Source: a virus
Length of the DNA stretch: 64,000 nt
Direction: 5' to 3' (one strand)
IMG/VR virus record: IMGVR_UViG_3300021368_000010
Location: 1 to 64,000 of that record
Every line of letters starts with the position of its first letter. Position 1 is the stretch's first letter. The notes under the pieces were generated by a model, which ran no database searches, was not told where the DNA came from, and was given only the letters and a program-made list of their open reading frames with translations. Shown in pieces: positions 49,954-57,205 of this stretch. The translations under genes were made by a program, and so were the position numbers.

Positions 49954-50037
49954 CTACTTTCTGTATCTAATTGGCCATGTTAGTTCCATAGCAGAAATAA
50001 GCAACAAAATAAAAGCAAATACAAACAATGTGCTCAT
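49954..50037 (-). CDS. Single-span microprotein after zwf, 27 aa
   Basis: MSTLFVFAFILLLISAMELT then a short basic end. Its ATG overlaps the zwf stop (ATGA). Size and layout resemble small photosystem or cytochrome b6f subunits, but no family matches by eye. Confidence 0.5.
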   Translation of the reverse strand: MSTLFVFAFILLLISAMELTWPIRYRK

Positions 50038-51380
50038 GCTGGATAATCCCAATCGATTGCCATTTGATGGGTTTTATGTTGTGGTCCCCATGTATTTTCC
50101 ATATAGATGTAAGGTACAGTTCTGATCTGACATTGATCGCCTACACATAGTAGATCATCAACAATTCTCCATGATTCCATAACTTCCTCTGCATGAACGA
50201 AGTGTGATTGATCTCCATTGATTGCATCATAAAGAAGTTTTTCATAACCATCAACTGCTCTTTCCTGAGGATACTCATGGGTGAGAGTGGCAAGTTCAAG
50301 ATCATTATTTAAACCGGGAGACTTAATGTCCATCCGAATATCAAGATGGGGATTAGGTTGTACACGAATAACGATGCGATCATTAATCTCTCCTTCATAC
50401 AATTTTAGCGGTGGAGCTTTGAGTTTAATGACTACTTCTACACAACCATAAGGCATCTTCTTGCCTGTCATGACATTAAAAGGAACTCCCTCCCAACGCC
50501 AGTTATCGACGAATAAAGTACCAGCAAAATAGGTAGGAGTATTACTGTTAGGATCAACGCCCTCTTCATCTTTGTACCCATGGTATTGTCCGAGAATAAT
50601 GGATGGTGACATTCTAGTGGCAGCTAAGACTTTTGTCTTCTCTCTTCTGACTTCTTTTGCTGACATTCGTGAAGGGGGTTCCATTGCAATTAAAGCAAGA
50701 ACCTGGAGAACATGATTCTGTAGCATGTCTCGAACTGCTCCAGCAGTTTCATAATACTGAGCACGACCTTCGCATCCGATAGTTTCAGTTGCAAAGATCT
50801 GAACCTCTTCTATATATTCCCTGTTCCAAAGAGGTTCCAGTAGAATATTGCTAAAGCGGGTGGCAAGGATATTATTAACAGTATCTTTGCCGAGATAATG
50901 ATCAATCCGATAAACCTGTTTTTCGCGTAGATGTCTAGCAACCAAAGTTGATAGATGATCAGCAGATTTATAATCGTGCCCAAAGGGTTTTTCAATAACA
51001 ACACGCGATGTTTCTGAGTCATCTAAACAACCTGCCTCCTTTAGATTAGTGATTGCATCTCCATATCTTTCTGGTGGAACCGAAAGAAAATAAGTCATAT
51101 CATCAATGTATGCTGGGAGATTCCTAAGACTATCTACATTCTCCAGATCAGCACATTGATAATCTAAATTCTGCAAGAAATCATCTGGATAGTCGCCAAG
51201 AGATTCTTTCCATTGATTTACTGTAGGTTCTCTCCTAGCACTACCTACAATTAAAAAATTATCTGGCAGAAGTTCTTTCTGCCAGAGTTTATAGAGTGCT
51301 GGGATCAATTTCTTTTTACAGAGATCTCCAGTTGCACCGAAGATCACAATACCTTTAGTGAGCGGTTCCATTTCCATCAT
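50034..51380 (-). CDS. zwf: Glucose-6-phosphate 1-dehydrogenase
   Basis: 448 aa from the ATG at 51380; the frame runs 93 nt further through an overlapping microprotein gene. IVIFGATGDLCKKKLIPAL is the NADP-binding loop and RIDHYLGKDTV the substrate site (catalytic His-Tyr). It makes 6-phosphogluconolactone and NADPH, feeding the oxidative pentose phosphate pathway with gnd downstream in map order. Cyanophages use this to raise NADPH and ribose for dNTPs. Confidence 0.96.
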   Translation of the reverse strand: MMEMEPLTKGIVIFGATGDLCKKKLIPALYKLWQKELLPDNFLIVGSARREPTVNQWKESLGDYPDDFLQNLDYQCADLENVDSLRNLPAYIDDMTYFLSVPPERYGDAITNLKEAGCLDDSETSRVVIEKPFGHDYKSADHLSTLVARHLREKQVYRIDHYLGKDTVNNILATRFSNILLEPLWNREYIEEVQIFATETIGCEGRAQYYETAGAVRDMLQNHVLQVLALIAMEPPSRMSAKEVRREKTKVLAATRMSPSIILGQYHGYKDEEGVDPNSNTPTYFAGTLFVDNWRWEGVPFNVMTGKKMPYGCVEVVIKLKAPPLKLYEGEINDRIVIRVQPNPHLDIRMDIKSPGLNNDLELATLTHEYPQERAVDGYEKLLYDAINGDQSHFVHAEEVMESWRIVDDLLCVGDQCQIRTVPYIYMENTWGPQHKTHQMAIDWDYPA

Positions 51381-51486
51381 ACTTGTCTGTTTCGTAATAG
51401 TTATTTTCACCTTTTCGTATCCCGAAATATATCGTGGCCAATACAAATGGTACTGATATCCAGAGGAGTGCATTGCCTAAAGTCAT
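51355..51486 (-). CDS. Single-span microprotein between gnd and zwf, 43 aa
   Basis: MTLGNALLWISVPFVLATIY then FGIRKGENNYYETDKYDG and a short end. One span at 4-22. The ATG overlaps the stop of the barrel-like gene (ATGA); its tail overlaps the zwf start by 26 nt. Function unknown. Confidence 0.65.
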   Translation of the reverse strand: MTLGNALLWISVPFVLATIYFGIRKGENNYYETDKYDGNGTAH

Positions 51487-51956
51487 TTGAAAAATACCTT
51501 AAATCCAAAAGATGTTCTGCCACCTTTAATATTTCTAATACTAGTTATGTGTTCAGCATAAACTTTAAAGTCATCACCATATTCTACGCCTAATGATGCC
51601 AATGGTCCGTCAAACCTATCATTACTATCAAAATCAGAATTGTTAATGCTGATCCCAGAGTAAAGAGTAGCGGCACCAGCTGGGGCGAGAAACTTGACAC
51701 CTGCATGATTGACTCCCGGATGATCGTTGCATTGCATTGGTGATGAAAGATGTTCAGCAAACAATCTTACATGTTTATGAATATCATATTCAATACCAAA
51801 AGAACCCATTGGTTCTTCAAATTTTAATTGATCGTTGTTATCCCATGGATCTGCATTGATAGAAACATAGGTTCTAACTGATTCTGGTGTGATCCATCCA
51901 GCGACTGCGGTCACAGCGGTTGCCGCAACACTATAATTACCAAGACAAATACTCAT
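51483..51956 (-). CDS. Exported barrel-like protein with internal duplication
   Basis: 157 aa. A weak signal-like start (YSVAATAVTAVAGW) precedes two similar halves: EPMGSFGIEYDIHKHVRLFAEHLSS and GPLASLGVEYGDDFKVYAEHITS. The beta text ends in TSFGFKVFFK, with a terminal aromatic-charged pattern of outer-membrane barrels. It lies between gnd and zwf. Role unknown. Confidence 0.6.
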   Translation of the reverse strand: MSICLGNYSVAATAVTAVAGWITPESVRTYVSINADPWDNNDQLKFEEPMGSFGIEYDIHKHVRLFAEHLSSPMQCNDHPGVNHAGVKFLAPAGAATLYSGISINNSDFDSNDRFDGPLASLGVEYGDDFKVYAEHITSIRNIKGGRTSFGFKVFFK

Positions 51957-52975
51957 CTTACGTCATGTCCTCCAAACATTGCTCGCATTCCGTTCAGAAC
52001 CTTGGCAGCGAAAGCACCAAGACGGCGCGACTCAAAACGAGACCACAACGCACTGCTGATGACAGGAGCGGGTACACCAAGGTCCACAGCAGCGTGAACA
52101 GTCCAACGACCCTCACCAGAGTCTGATACTCCCCCATCGAACTTGCTAAGCTCTCTATCGCGGCGTAATACATCAGCGGTAAGATCAAGTAACCAACTGC
52201 CAACAACGCTACCGCGACGCCATAACTCAGCCACCTCAGCAACATCAATGTCATATTGATAATCCCTTGGATTTTCCATCGGGGCAACTTCAGCATCACC
52301 TTCCTTGACATATTGAGAACCTGCATTTGCTTCATGTAGAATGTTAAAACCTTCGGCATATGCTTGCATGATTCCATACTCAATGCCGTTATGAACCATC
52401 TTTACAAAGTGACCTGCTCCAGGTGGTCCACAATGTAACCAACCATACTCGGCACTTGTTTCATAACTGAGGGGGTCTGTACGAGAGGCAGATCCAATAC
52501 CTGGTGAGAGTGCTCTAAAGATAGGAGCGCAGACGGATACTGCAGTAGTTGTACCACCAACCATAAGACAGTATCCGCGCTCCAGACCATAAACACCACC
52601 ACTAGTACCACAGTCAATATATTGGATGCCAAGTTTAGACAACCTTTCTGCCCTGCGTCTAGAGTCTTTAAAATTGGAATTGCCATGATCAATAATAATG
52701 TCACCTTCACTACAAAGTTGTAATAACTCATTGAGTGTCTCCTCTACTAATTCTGCAGGAATAACGAGTTGAAAGATGCCAGGATTGCCACCTTCCTTAA
52801 CTACTTGAACAAGGCTTTCCAGATTAGTGGCAACTCCACTGACATAACCCTTTTCAAACGCTTCTTCAGCTTTTGCATAATTCCTCCTGTAACCCCATAC
52901 TTCAATGTTTTGTTTCATCATACGGCGGGACATACCCTCGCCCATACGACCTAATCCGATTAATCCCACTTTCAT
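51953..52975 (-). CDS. gnd: 6-phosphogluconate dehydrogenase, short form
   Basis: 340 aa from the ATG at 52975 (AGGAGG upstream). GLIGLGRMGEGM binds NADP; CGTSGGVYGLERG and KMVHNGIEYG hold the substrate-binding and catalytic Lys/Asn residues. It is the shorter (about 300-340 aa) bacterial type rather than the 470-aa type. It oxidises 6-phosphogluconate to ribulose-5-phosphate and NADPH. ATGA overlap with the upstream gene. Confidence 0.95.
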   Translation of the reverse strand: MKVGLIGLGRMGEGMSRRMMKQNIEVWGYRRNYAKAEEAFEKGYVSGVATNLESLVQVVKEGGNPGIFQLVIPAELVEETLNELLQLCSEGDIIIDHGNSNFKDSRRRAERLSKLGIQYIDCGTSGGVYGLERGYCLMVGGTTTAVSVCAPIFRALSPGIGSASRTDPLSYETSAEYGWLHCGPPGAGHFVKMVHNGIEYGIMQAYAEGFNILHEANAGSQYVKEGDAEVAPMENPRDYQYDIDVAEVAELWRRGSVVGSWLLDLTADVLRRDRELSKFDGGVSDSGEGRWTVHAAVDLGVPAPVISSALWSRFESRRLGAFAAKVLNGMRAMFGGHDVR

Positions 52976-53154
52976 TCCCAAGTCCTCCTAGCGATTGCCG
53001 ATGCGGATCGGCGTTTTAATTCTGATGACAGAGATTCATACTCTCTGTACATACGATCTCCAACCGTGTACTTGCCCATTTTCTCTTCAACCGCTTCGAT
53101 GATTAGTTTGTAATCTTCTTGGGTGAGAATGTTGTACTTAGTTTCTTTACTCAT
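52972..53154 (-). CDS. Small soluble protein, 60 aa
   Basis: NILTQEDYKLIIEAVEEKMGKYTVGDRMYREYESLSSELKRR is helical. It overlaps gnd by 4 nt and the 62-aa membrane gene by 8 nt. Not recognised. Confidence 0.65.
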   Translation of the reverse strand: MSKETKYNILTQEDYKLIIEAVEEKMGKYTVGDRMYREYESLSSELKRRSASAIARRTWE

Positions 53155-53335
53155 TGTTTTTGAATAGTTGTTCTACTTGTTTACGAGCGTCCGACATTTT
53201 TTTATTTTCACGCTCGGCATGTTTGTAACCATATTTTCCATGGAATATAGCGTGACCTTGACAAAACATGGTCACACCAAAGATCAAGGCAAGAATAATG
53301 CCTATCCATTCAATTATAAGTGTATGTTCAGCCAT
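53147..53335 (-). CDS. Single-span membrane protein, 62 aa
   Basis: Span at about 5-25 (TLIIEWIGIILALIFGVTMFC), then a His-containing loop (GHAIFHGKYGYKHAE) and a basic helix. One of the cargo microproteins. Confidence 0.65.
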   Translation of the reverse strand: MAEHTLIIEWIGIILALIFGVTMFCQGHAIFHGKYGYKHAERENKKMSDARKQVEQLFKNNE

Positions 53336-53538
53336 GGGAATATCGGATCGATTACTCCAATGAGTCTAAGCAGACCCTCAGCAAAAAGTGCAAGAACAAC
53401 CCAACCAACACACATACTGATAATTGAAGCATTGCGATTGTGCTTTCGTATGGCAGCATCGATTAACTCCTGACACTCTTCATGTGTTATGTAGTTGGGT
53501 GGCGGATCTATCTTTTTGAATCTGTGTCCAATTGCCAT
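53314..53538 (-). CDS. Single-span membrane protein, 74 aa
   Basis: A soluble start with HEECQELIDAAIRKHNR is followed by a span at about 38-65 (ASIISMCVGWVVLALFAEGLLRLIGV). It lies directly after ptoX with 1-nt overlap, so may partner the oxidase. Confidence 0.65.
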   Translation of the reverse strand: MAIGHRFKKIDPPPNYITHEECQELIDAAIRKHNRNASIISMCVGWVVLALFAEGLLRLIGVIDPIFPWLNIHL

Positions 53539-54041
53539 TAAAAAATTACCTCCATTGCTTTTTCAAGTTCATGGACATGCTGTAGTTCATCATTTAAGAT
53601 CTCTAGGATCTTATCGTCAGGACCATTCTCTGCAAGATACTTGGCATATGTTGTAGCGGCATGAACCTCTACTTCATAAGACAAATGGTATGCATTGCGA
53701 GGAGATACCCAATAATAAAATACATTGATCCAATAATAGACAAGAACGAGGTGTTTGGCAACAAAGCGATCGATAAAATAAGCATTACCGCCCCGACTTT
53801 CCATATATTCCAGATGTGATGTTTCATTAATTGATTGCTCGAAGTGTTGAATCATGAGATCTATGTGCTCAGGACCACGAAGTCCCATGCTCTCTCTAAA
53901 ATGTAACACGCTCAAAAACGCAAAATAGGGTGCCCGAGCAATCTCCTCAAGCACCCAAAATCTTTGATAGTCCCGACCATTATATAAGAAGTCGAGTATG
54001 GCAATGGTCCAATTAAGTACCAGGCAATTTACGCTCTCCAT
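53538..54041 (-). CDS. ptoX: Plastoquinol terminal oxidase (alternative oxidase family)
   Basis: 167 aa, shorter than host enzymes. All six di-iron ligands can be matched: Glu32/33 in VLEEIARAPYF, Glu73 and His76 in NETSHLEYM, Glu123/125 in YEVEVHA and Glu152 with His155 in DELQH. It passes electrons from plastoquinol to O2 and relieves electron pressure when photosystem I is limited. Membrane-bound on one face of the thylakoid. It overlaps the Cys-rich gene by 29 nt. Confidence 0.93.
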   Translation of the reverse strand: MESVNCLVLNWTIAILDFLYNGRDYQRFWVLEEIARAPYFAFLSVLHFRESMGLRGPEHIDLMIQHFEQSINETSHLEYMESRGGNAYFIDRFVAKHLVLVYYWINVFYYWVSPRNAYHLSYEVEVHAATTYAKYLAENGPDDKILEILNDELQHVHELEKAMEVIF

Positions 54042-54288
54042 CTTGAGGAAATTCTTTGTCTAACCTATCTAGGCGATCAGCCCATGTTACACCCCCTTCA
54101 GTTCCTTTACAGGGGTTAATACAGTCAGCATCTCCTAACTTATTGCAAACCAAACCTGCCAAATCTAGTTCGCTTCCTTTGTTGCCAGTACCAGACCAGA
54201 TATGTTGTCCGTTGATCCAGACTGCCCCACATCTTTTACACTCTTTTCTCTCAAGTGCTAAGTCTGAAAATTCTCTACCGCTTTCCAT
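54013..54288 (-). CDS. Cys-rich small protein, possible zinc ribbon
   Basis: 91 aa. CKRCGAVWINGQHIWSG, then LVCNKLGDADCINPCKG supplies a Cys-x2-Cys and three more Cys, with one His. A zinc site is likely. Not recognised. It lies just upstream of ptoX. Confidence 0.65.
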   Translation of the reverse strand: MESGREFSDLALERKECKRCGAVWINGQHIWSGTGNKGSELDLAGLVCNKLGDADCINPCKGTEGGVTWADRLDRLDKEFPQDGERKLPGT

Positions 54289-54490
54289 AGGTCTGATAGT
54301 GCTCCGTAAAGGTAGTTGGTTTAATTCCGAGTTGCTTTTCCAATTTTCTTCTCAGGAAGTAAGATCGGATAATAACCCAGTGCCAACGGATATCAATCTC
54401 AATGAACTGGATAAAACGCATCAAATCATTCATTCCAAGATATGCTATGAAACAGATGATGATGGTAGCAGTCAAATAAAATGAGACCAT
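54275..54490 (-). CDS. Membrane protein, first gene of the cargo cluster, 71 aa
   Basis: Start at the ATG at 54490, since the longer frame runs into the promoter. Span at 3-22 (SFYLTATIIICFIAYLGMND), amphipathic aromatic helix, basic tail. First gene after the sigma-70-type promoter. Confidence 0.65.
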   Translation of the reverse strand: MVSFYLTATIIICFIAYLGMNDLMRFIQFIEIDIRWHWVIIRSYFLRRKLEKQLGIKPTTFTEHYQTYGKR

Positions 54491-54513
54491 ACGAGTATCA
54501 CGCTGATACAAAG

Positions 54514-54542
54514 ATTATAGGACTATTTACCAGATTTGTCAG
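54514..54542 (-). promoter_or_regulatory. Sigma-70-type promoter of the cargo cluster
   Basis: Minus strand: CTGACA (54537-54542), 17-bp spacer, TATAAT (54514-54519), about 24 nt before the ATG at 54490. It points at the ptoX-gnd-zwf-petE cluster. Confidence 0.65.
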
Positions 54543-54548
54543 TTACAA

Positions 54549-54569
54549 GTTATTACAATGTGTAATAAC
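54549..54569 (-). terminator. AT-rich hairpin between the gp16 side and the cargo cluster
   Basis: Minus strand GTTATTACA-CAT-TGTAATAAC then TTGTAA: perfect 9-bp stem with a poor T-tract. It separates structural and cargo transcripts. Confidence 0.4.
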
Positions 54570-54570
54570 C

Positions 54571-55029
54571 TTAACAATTCCATGCTCGTAAACTTTTATT
54601 GATCCTGCTATCAGGATCTCTAGAAGTCTTACTAGATGTACGCTTTGCTTTCATACCCTTCATTCTAGCGCAGAAGGATGCCCTTCTGGGATTTCCAACT
54701 TTCTTGCTTGGTGCTTTAAGGTCAGATCCAGGATTTTCTCTTTCGTAAGACTTCCGTCCCTTTTCGTTGAGTCCTCCTTCTTTATTTTTTCCTGCCTTTC
54801 TTGTCCAGGCTGCTGCTTTTTCGTCAATATAATAACCCTTTTCAGTTAAAACTCTAATCATTGCACGACCAATCGTCTCGTCAATGATACCCGAATGCTT
54901 TGCAGCATCTTTCATTTCCTTTTTAGAAGCATCCTTTACAGTATACTTCTCCCACATAGACGGTCCATAACCGCATTGCTTTTTGGTTTCTCTCTTTTTG
55001 CACAACCGGCAATATCTTTCTTCAGACAT
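54571..55029 (-). CDS. DUF6321-like conserved phage protein
   Basis: 152 aa. N-terminal CRLCKKRETKKQCG gives a Cys cluster; the C-terminal GGLNEKGRKSYERENPGSDLKAPSKKVGNPRRASFCARMKGM is the conserved core I recall as DUF6321. Basic, likely nucleic-acid binding. Unknown role, near small terminase. Confidence 0.75.
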   Translation of the reverse strand: MSEERYCRLCKKRETKKQCGYGPSMWEKYTVKDASKKEMKDAAKHSGIIDETIGRAMIRVLTEKGYYIDEKAAAWTRKAGKNKEGGLNEKGRKSYERENPGSDLKAPSKKVGNPRRASFCARMKGMKAKRTSSKTSRDPDSRINKSLRAWNC

Positions 55030-55198
55030 TTTTTTCTATGGATTGTCTTATACTATTTAACACTTTTTTGCAATCCCTCGAAGTTGATTGTAGTTGACTA
55101 ATACCTCGTTTAACCTTCCTTCTAAGGACTGAAGGATGCTCTGGAACAGGGAGTTCTTCGGGATTGATTCTTGAAAAGATGTTATCAAAGTCTTTCAT
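55022..55198 (-). CDS. Small gene, 58 aa, unknown function
   Basis: MKDFDNIFSRINPEELPVPE, basic middle VLRRKVKRG, helical end. It overlaps both neighbours (8 and 14 nt). Not recognised. Confidence 0.65.
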   Translation of the reverse strand: MKDFDNIFSRINPEELPVPEHPSVLRRKVKRGISQLQSTSRDCKKVLNSIRQSIEKNV

Positions 55199-55442
55199 TT
55201 CCCCACAATTCCATGAGTTGTTTATATGTAGGACCCATCTTTAATTGTTCTTTTGTTGCCATCTTATTTGCAGTGGCATACATTACAGACTTGGCGCGAT
55301 TTCCGTATAACTTTTGCCACCGTTTGTATCCCTTTTTCATTCCTTTAACATACCTTTCGGCAGTCTTATTCACAGGTCCAGCAACATGAGTGCCGAACCC
55401 CTTTGGACCAACGACGGTTTCTCTCTTACGCCGCTTTGCCAT
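55185..55442 (-). CDS. Basic protein, 85 aa
   Basis: KRRKRETVVGPKGFGTHVAG, YVKGMKKGYKRWQKLYGNRAKSVMYATANKMA. Very Lys/Arg-rich; DNA or RNA binding is likely. 1-nt gap to the 178-aa virion gene. Not recognised. Confidence 0.7.
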   Translation of the reverse strand: MAKRRKRETVVGPKGFGTHVAGPVNKTAERYVKGMKKGYKRWQKLYGNRAKSVMYATANKMATKEQLKMGPTYKQLMELWGNERL

Positions 55443-55443
55443 A

Positions 55444-55980
55444 TCAACCTTCGATTTGCACTTCGTTGATATACATGGTCATGCCATTCGTGCTATCACC
55501 CTTTGCCTGAATCTTAATGCTGTTTCTAGCAAATGCAGTGCCAGTAAATGCAGCAAGTGCAGATGCATCAGCATCAATAGTAATAGCACCAGTTACAGGA
55601 TTAACAGCAGTAACTTCTTTATGGGAGAAGTTATAACCAGAAACAGTAGCACCAGAGATAGTTACATAATCACCAACAACAATATTAGTTTGTTGGTTGG
55701 GAGTATCTAATGTTAATACACAAGGATTAGCAGCAGTTGCACCTGAAATCTTTGCTGCTTTTGGTTTTGCAAGTTTGAATACTTCAGCACCATTGACGGG
55801 CATATGCACCACCATATCCGTCGTTACATCAGGAGCACCACCCCATGCAAAGTGATTGCTATGTGCATCAGCATTGATAAATCTGTAGTATCCAGTTTTC
55901 ACTGTATATGCATTAGTAGTTTGAGCAGTGTCACTATTATCAGTGAGACTACCTAAATCTTGGACGGGGATGGTTGCCAT
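55444..55980 (-). CDS. Virion-type beta protein, 178 aa
   Basis: TVKTGYYRFINADAHSNHFAWGG, then VGDYVTISGATVSGYNFSHKEVTAVNP. All-beta text, Ala/Thr-rich, typical of minor structural proteins such as decorations or fibre attachments. A GATAAATA late box lies 26 nt upstream. Confidence 0.7.
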   Translation of the reverse strand: MATIPVQDLGSLTDNSDTAQTTNAYTVKTGYYRFINADAHSNHFAWGGAPDVTTDMVVHMPVNGAEVFKLAKPKAAKISGATAANPCVLTLDTPNQQTNIVVGDYVTISGATVSGYNFSHKEVTAVNPVTGAITIDADASALAAFTGTAFARNSIKIQAKGDSTNGMTMYINEVQIEG

Positions 55981-55989
55981 GACACTCAG

Positions 55990-56418
55990 TTATACTTCTT
56001 CTGTATTATTTATCTCCTTTTGTTTCTTTAGCATCTTTTGCAATTCCGCTGTACTGCCAACAAACATCGTGTTATTAACAGTAGACGGTCCAGTCTTCTT
56101 TTCTTCGGCATCAAGATCCTTCATCTTTTTTTGTAGATCTATCAACTTATCTGCAGTGTCTGCTACATTTTTAATAAGTTGACCTGCAACTTCATAAGCA
56201 CGAGGATGATCTGACGCTCGTGCCACATCAAGTATGCCATCTACTGCCTCCTGCCCTTTCATTACTAAGTTGTGAAGTTGAGCACGAGTAGTCTCATAGT
56301 CCTGCTTCACATCAGGAGTTTCTGTTTTTTTGAGTTCCGGTTTCACTTTTTCGACATGCTTCTGGAGTTCAGAAGGTTCTGCTCCAAAAACTTCATTTAA
56401 TCCATCAAATGCACTCAT
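55990..56418 (-). CDS. 16: gp16 small terminase
   Basis: 142 aa, near T4 gp16 (164). DYETTRAQLHNLVMKGQEAVDGILDVARASDHPRAYEVAGQLIKNVAD is the typical coiled-coil core of T4-like gp16. It forms rings that recognise phage DNA and start gp17. It is separated from gp17 by the cargo cluster. Confidence 0.9.
   Translation of the reverse strand: MSAFDGLNEVFGAEPSELQKHVEKVKPELKKTETPDVKQDYETTRAQLHNLVMKGQEAVDGILDVARASDHPRAYEVAGQLIKNVADTADKLIDLQKKMKDLDAEEKKTGPSTVNNTMFVGSTAELQKMLKKQKEINNTEEV
56007..56014 (-). promoter_or_regulatory. Late promoter GATAAATA for the 178-aa virion gene
   Basis: NATAAATA-type box inside the gp16 3' end, 26 nt upstream of the ATG at 55980. Confidence 0.65.
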
Positions 56419-57203
56419 GTGATCTCCTCATCTTCTCCGGTTACGGGGTTGCGTTTCTTATTGTCCATAAACTCTGAAGTCATTTCACTGAATCCAAAAT
56501 CATCATCAGCGTCTGCTGTGAGCGGATCGGGTTCGACAATATAACGCATTTGTCTTGGTGCATTGACTGTATCTGTAGAACCATACATGTCGGTAATAAC
56601 CTTTTTGATGACCTTGCCCTCGGTAACAGGACCATAAAGATAGGTTTTTACTGTAAATGCTAATGTATAAATGATCGCTCTTCGCTGAGAAAAATCCCCA
56701 ACATAGTCATCTTCGTATTGAATATCGTTCAATATAACAGGAACATCTTTAACCTCGTTCATATCAGGAAGAAGTTTAACTGATAAATTATAATGAGGTT
56801 GAAAAAATGGCAGAATCTGTTCGATGATCTGCAATCCATCTTCTTGATTCTTAGAAATGATTGCTAACTCAAATCCCAAATTATATGGGACCGGCATAAA
56901 CACATTTTTATTTGTCGTGCTAGTGCTAGCAATAGTTACCTTTTGAGTGGGAGATAATTTTCTCTGCGTGTCATATGAAATATTGTTGATTTCAAAAGAA
57001 ATTCTGGGTAGAGTAATTGATACCCTTTTGTTTGTAGGATCCGAAGTGCCCTCTAGACGAGCAAGAAATTTTTGCTTTGGTCCATATGCCAAGGGAACTT
57101 TCATTACCTCGTCCCCTCTCCTTAGTTCAATGTTATTGAACAGAGTTCCGAAAGCAACAACAGTCTTTCTAAAAATCTCGTGATATGAATAAGTTCCTAA
57201 CAT
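56415..57203 (-). CDS. 15: gp15 tail sheath terminator
   Basis: 262 aa, near T4 gp15 (272). FRKTVVAFGTLFNNIELRR, VPLAYGPKQKFLARLE and LPRISFEINNISYDTQRKLSP match gp15. It caps the sheath and joins the neck. It overlaps gp16 by 4 nt. Confidence 0.93.
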   Translation of the reverse strand: MLGTYSYHEIFRKTVVAFGTLFNNIELRRGDEVMKVPLAYGPKQKFLARLEGTSDPTNKRVSITLPRISFEINNISYDTQRKLSPTQKVTIASTSTTNKNVFMPVPYNLGFELAIISKNQEDGLQIIEQILPFFQPHYNLSVKLLPDMNEVKDVPVILNDIQYEDDYVGDFSQRRAIIYTLAFTVKTYLYGPVTEGKVIKKVITDMYGSTDTVNAPRQMRYIVEPDPLTADADDDFGFSEMTSEFMDNKKRNPVTGEDEEIT

Positions 57204-57205
57204 AG

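Noticed and set aside
49954-50037. Identity of the 27-aa microprotein as PsbT, PetM or PetN
   Set aside because: Length and span fit, but residues do not match any of these subunits as I know them; no name given.
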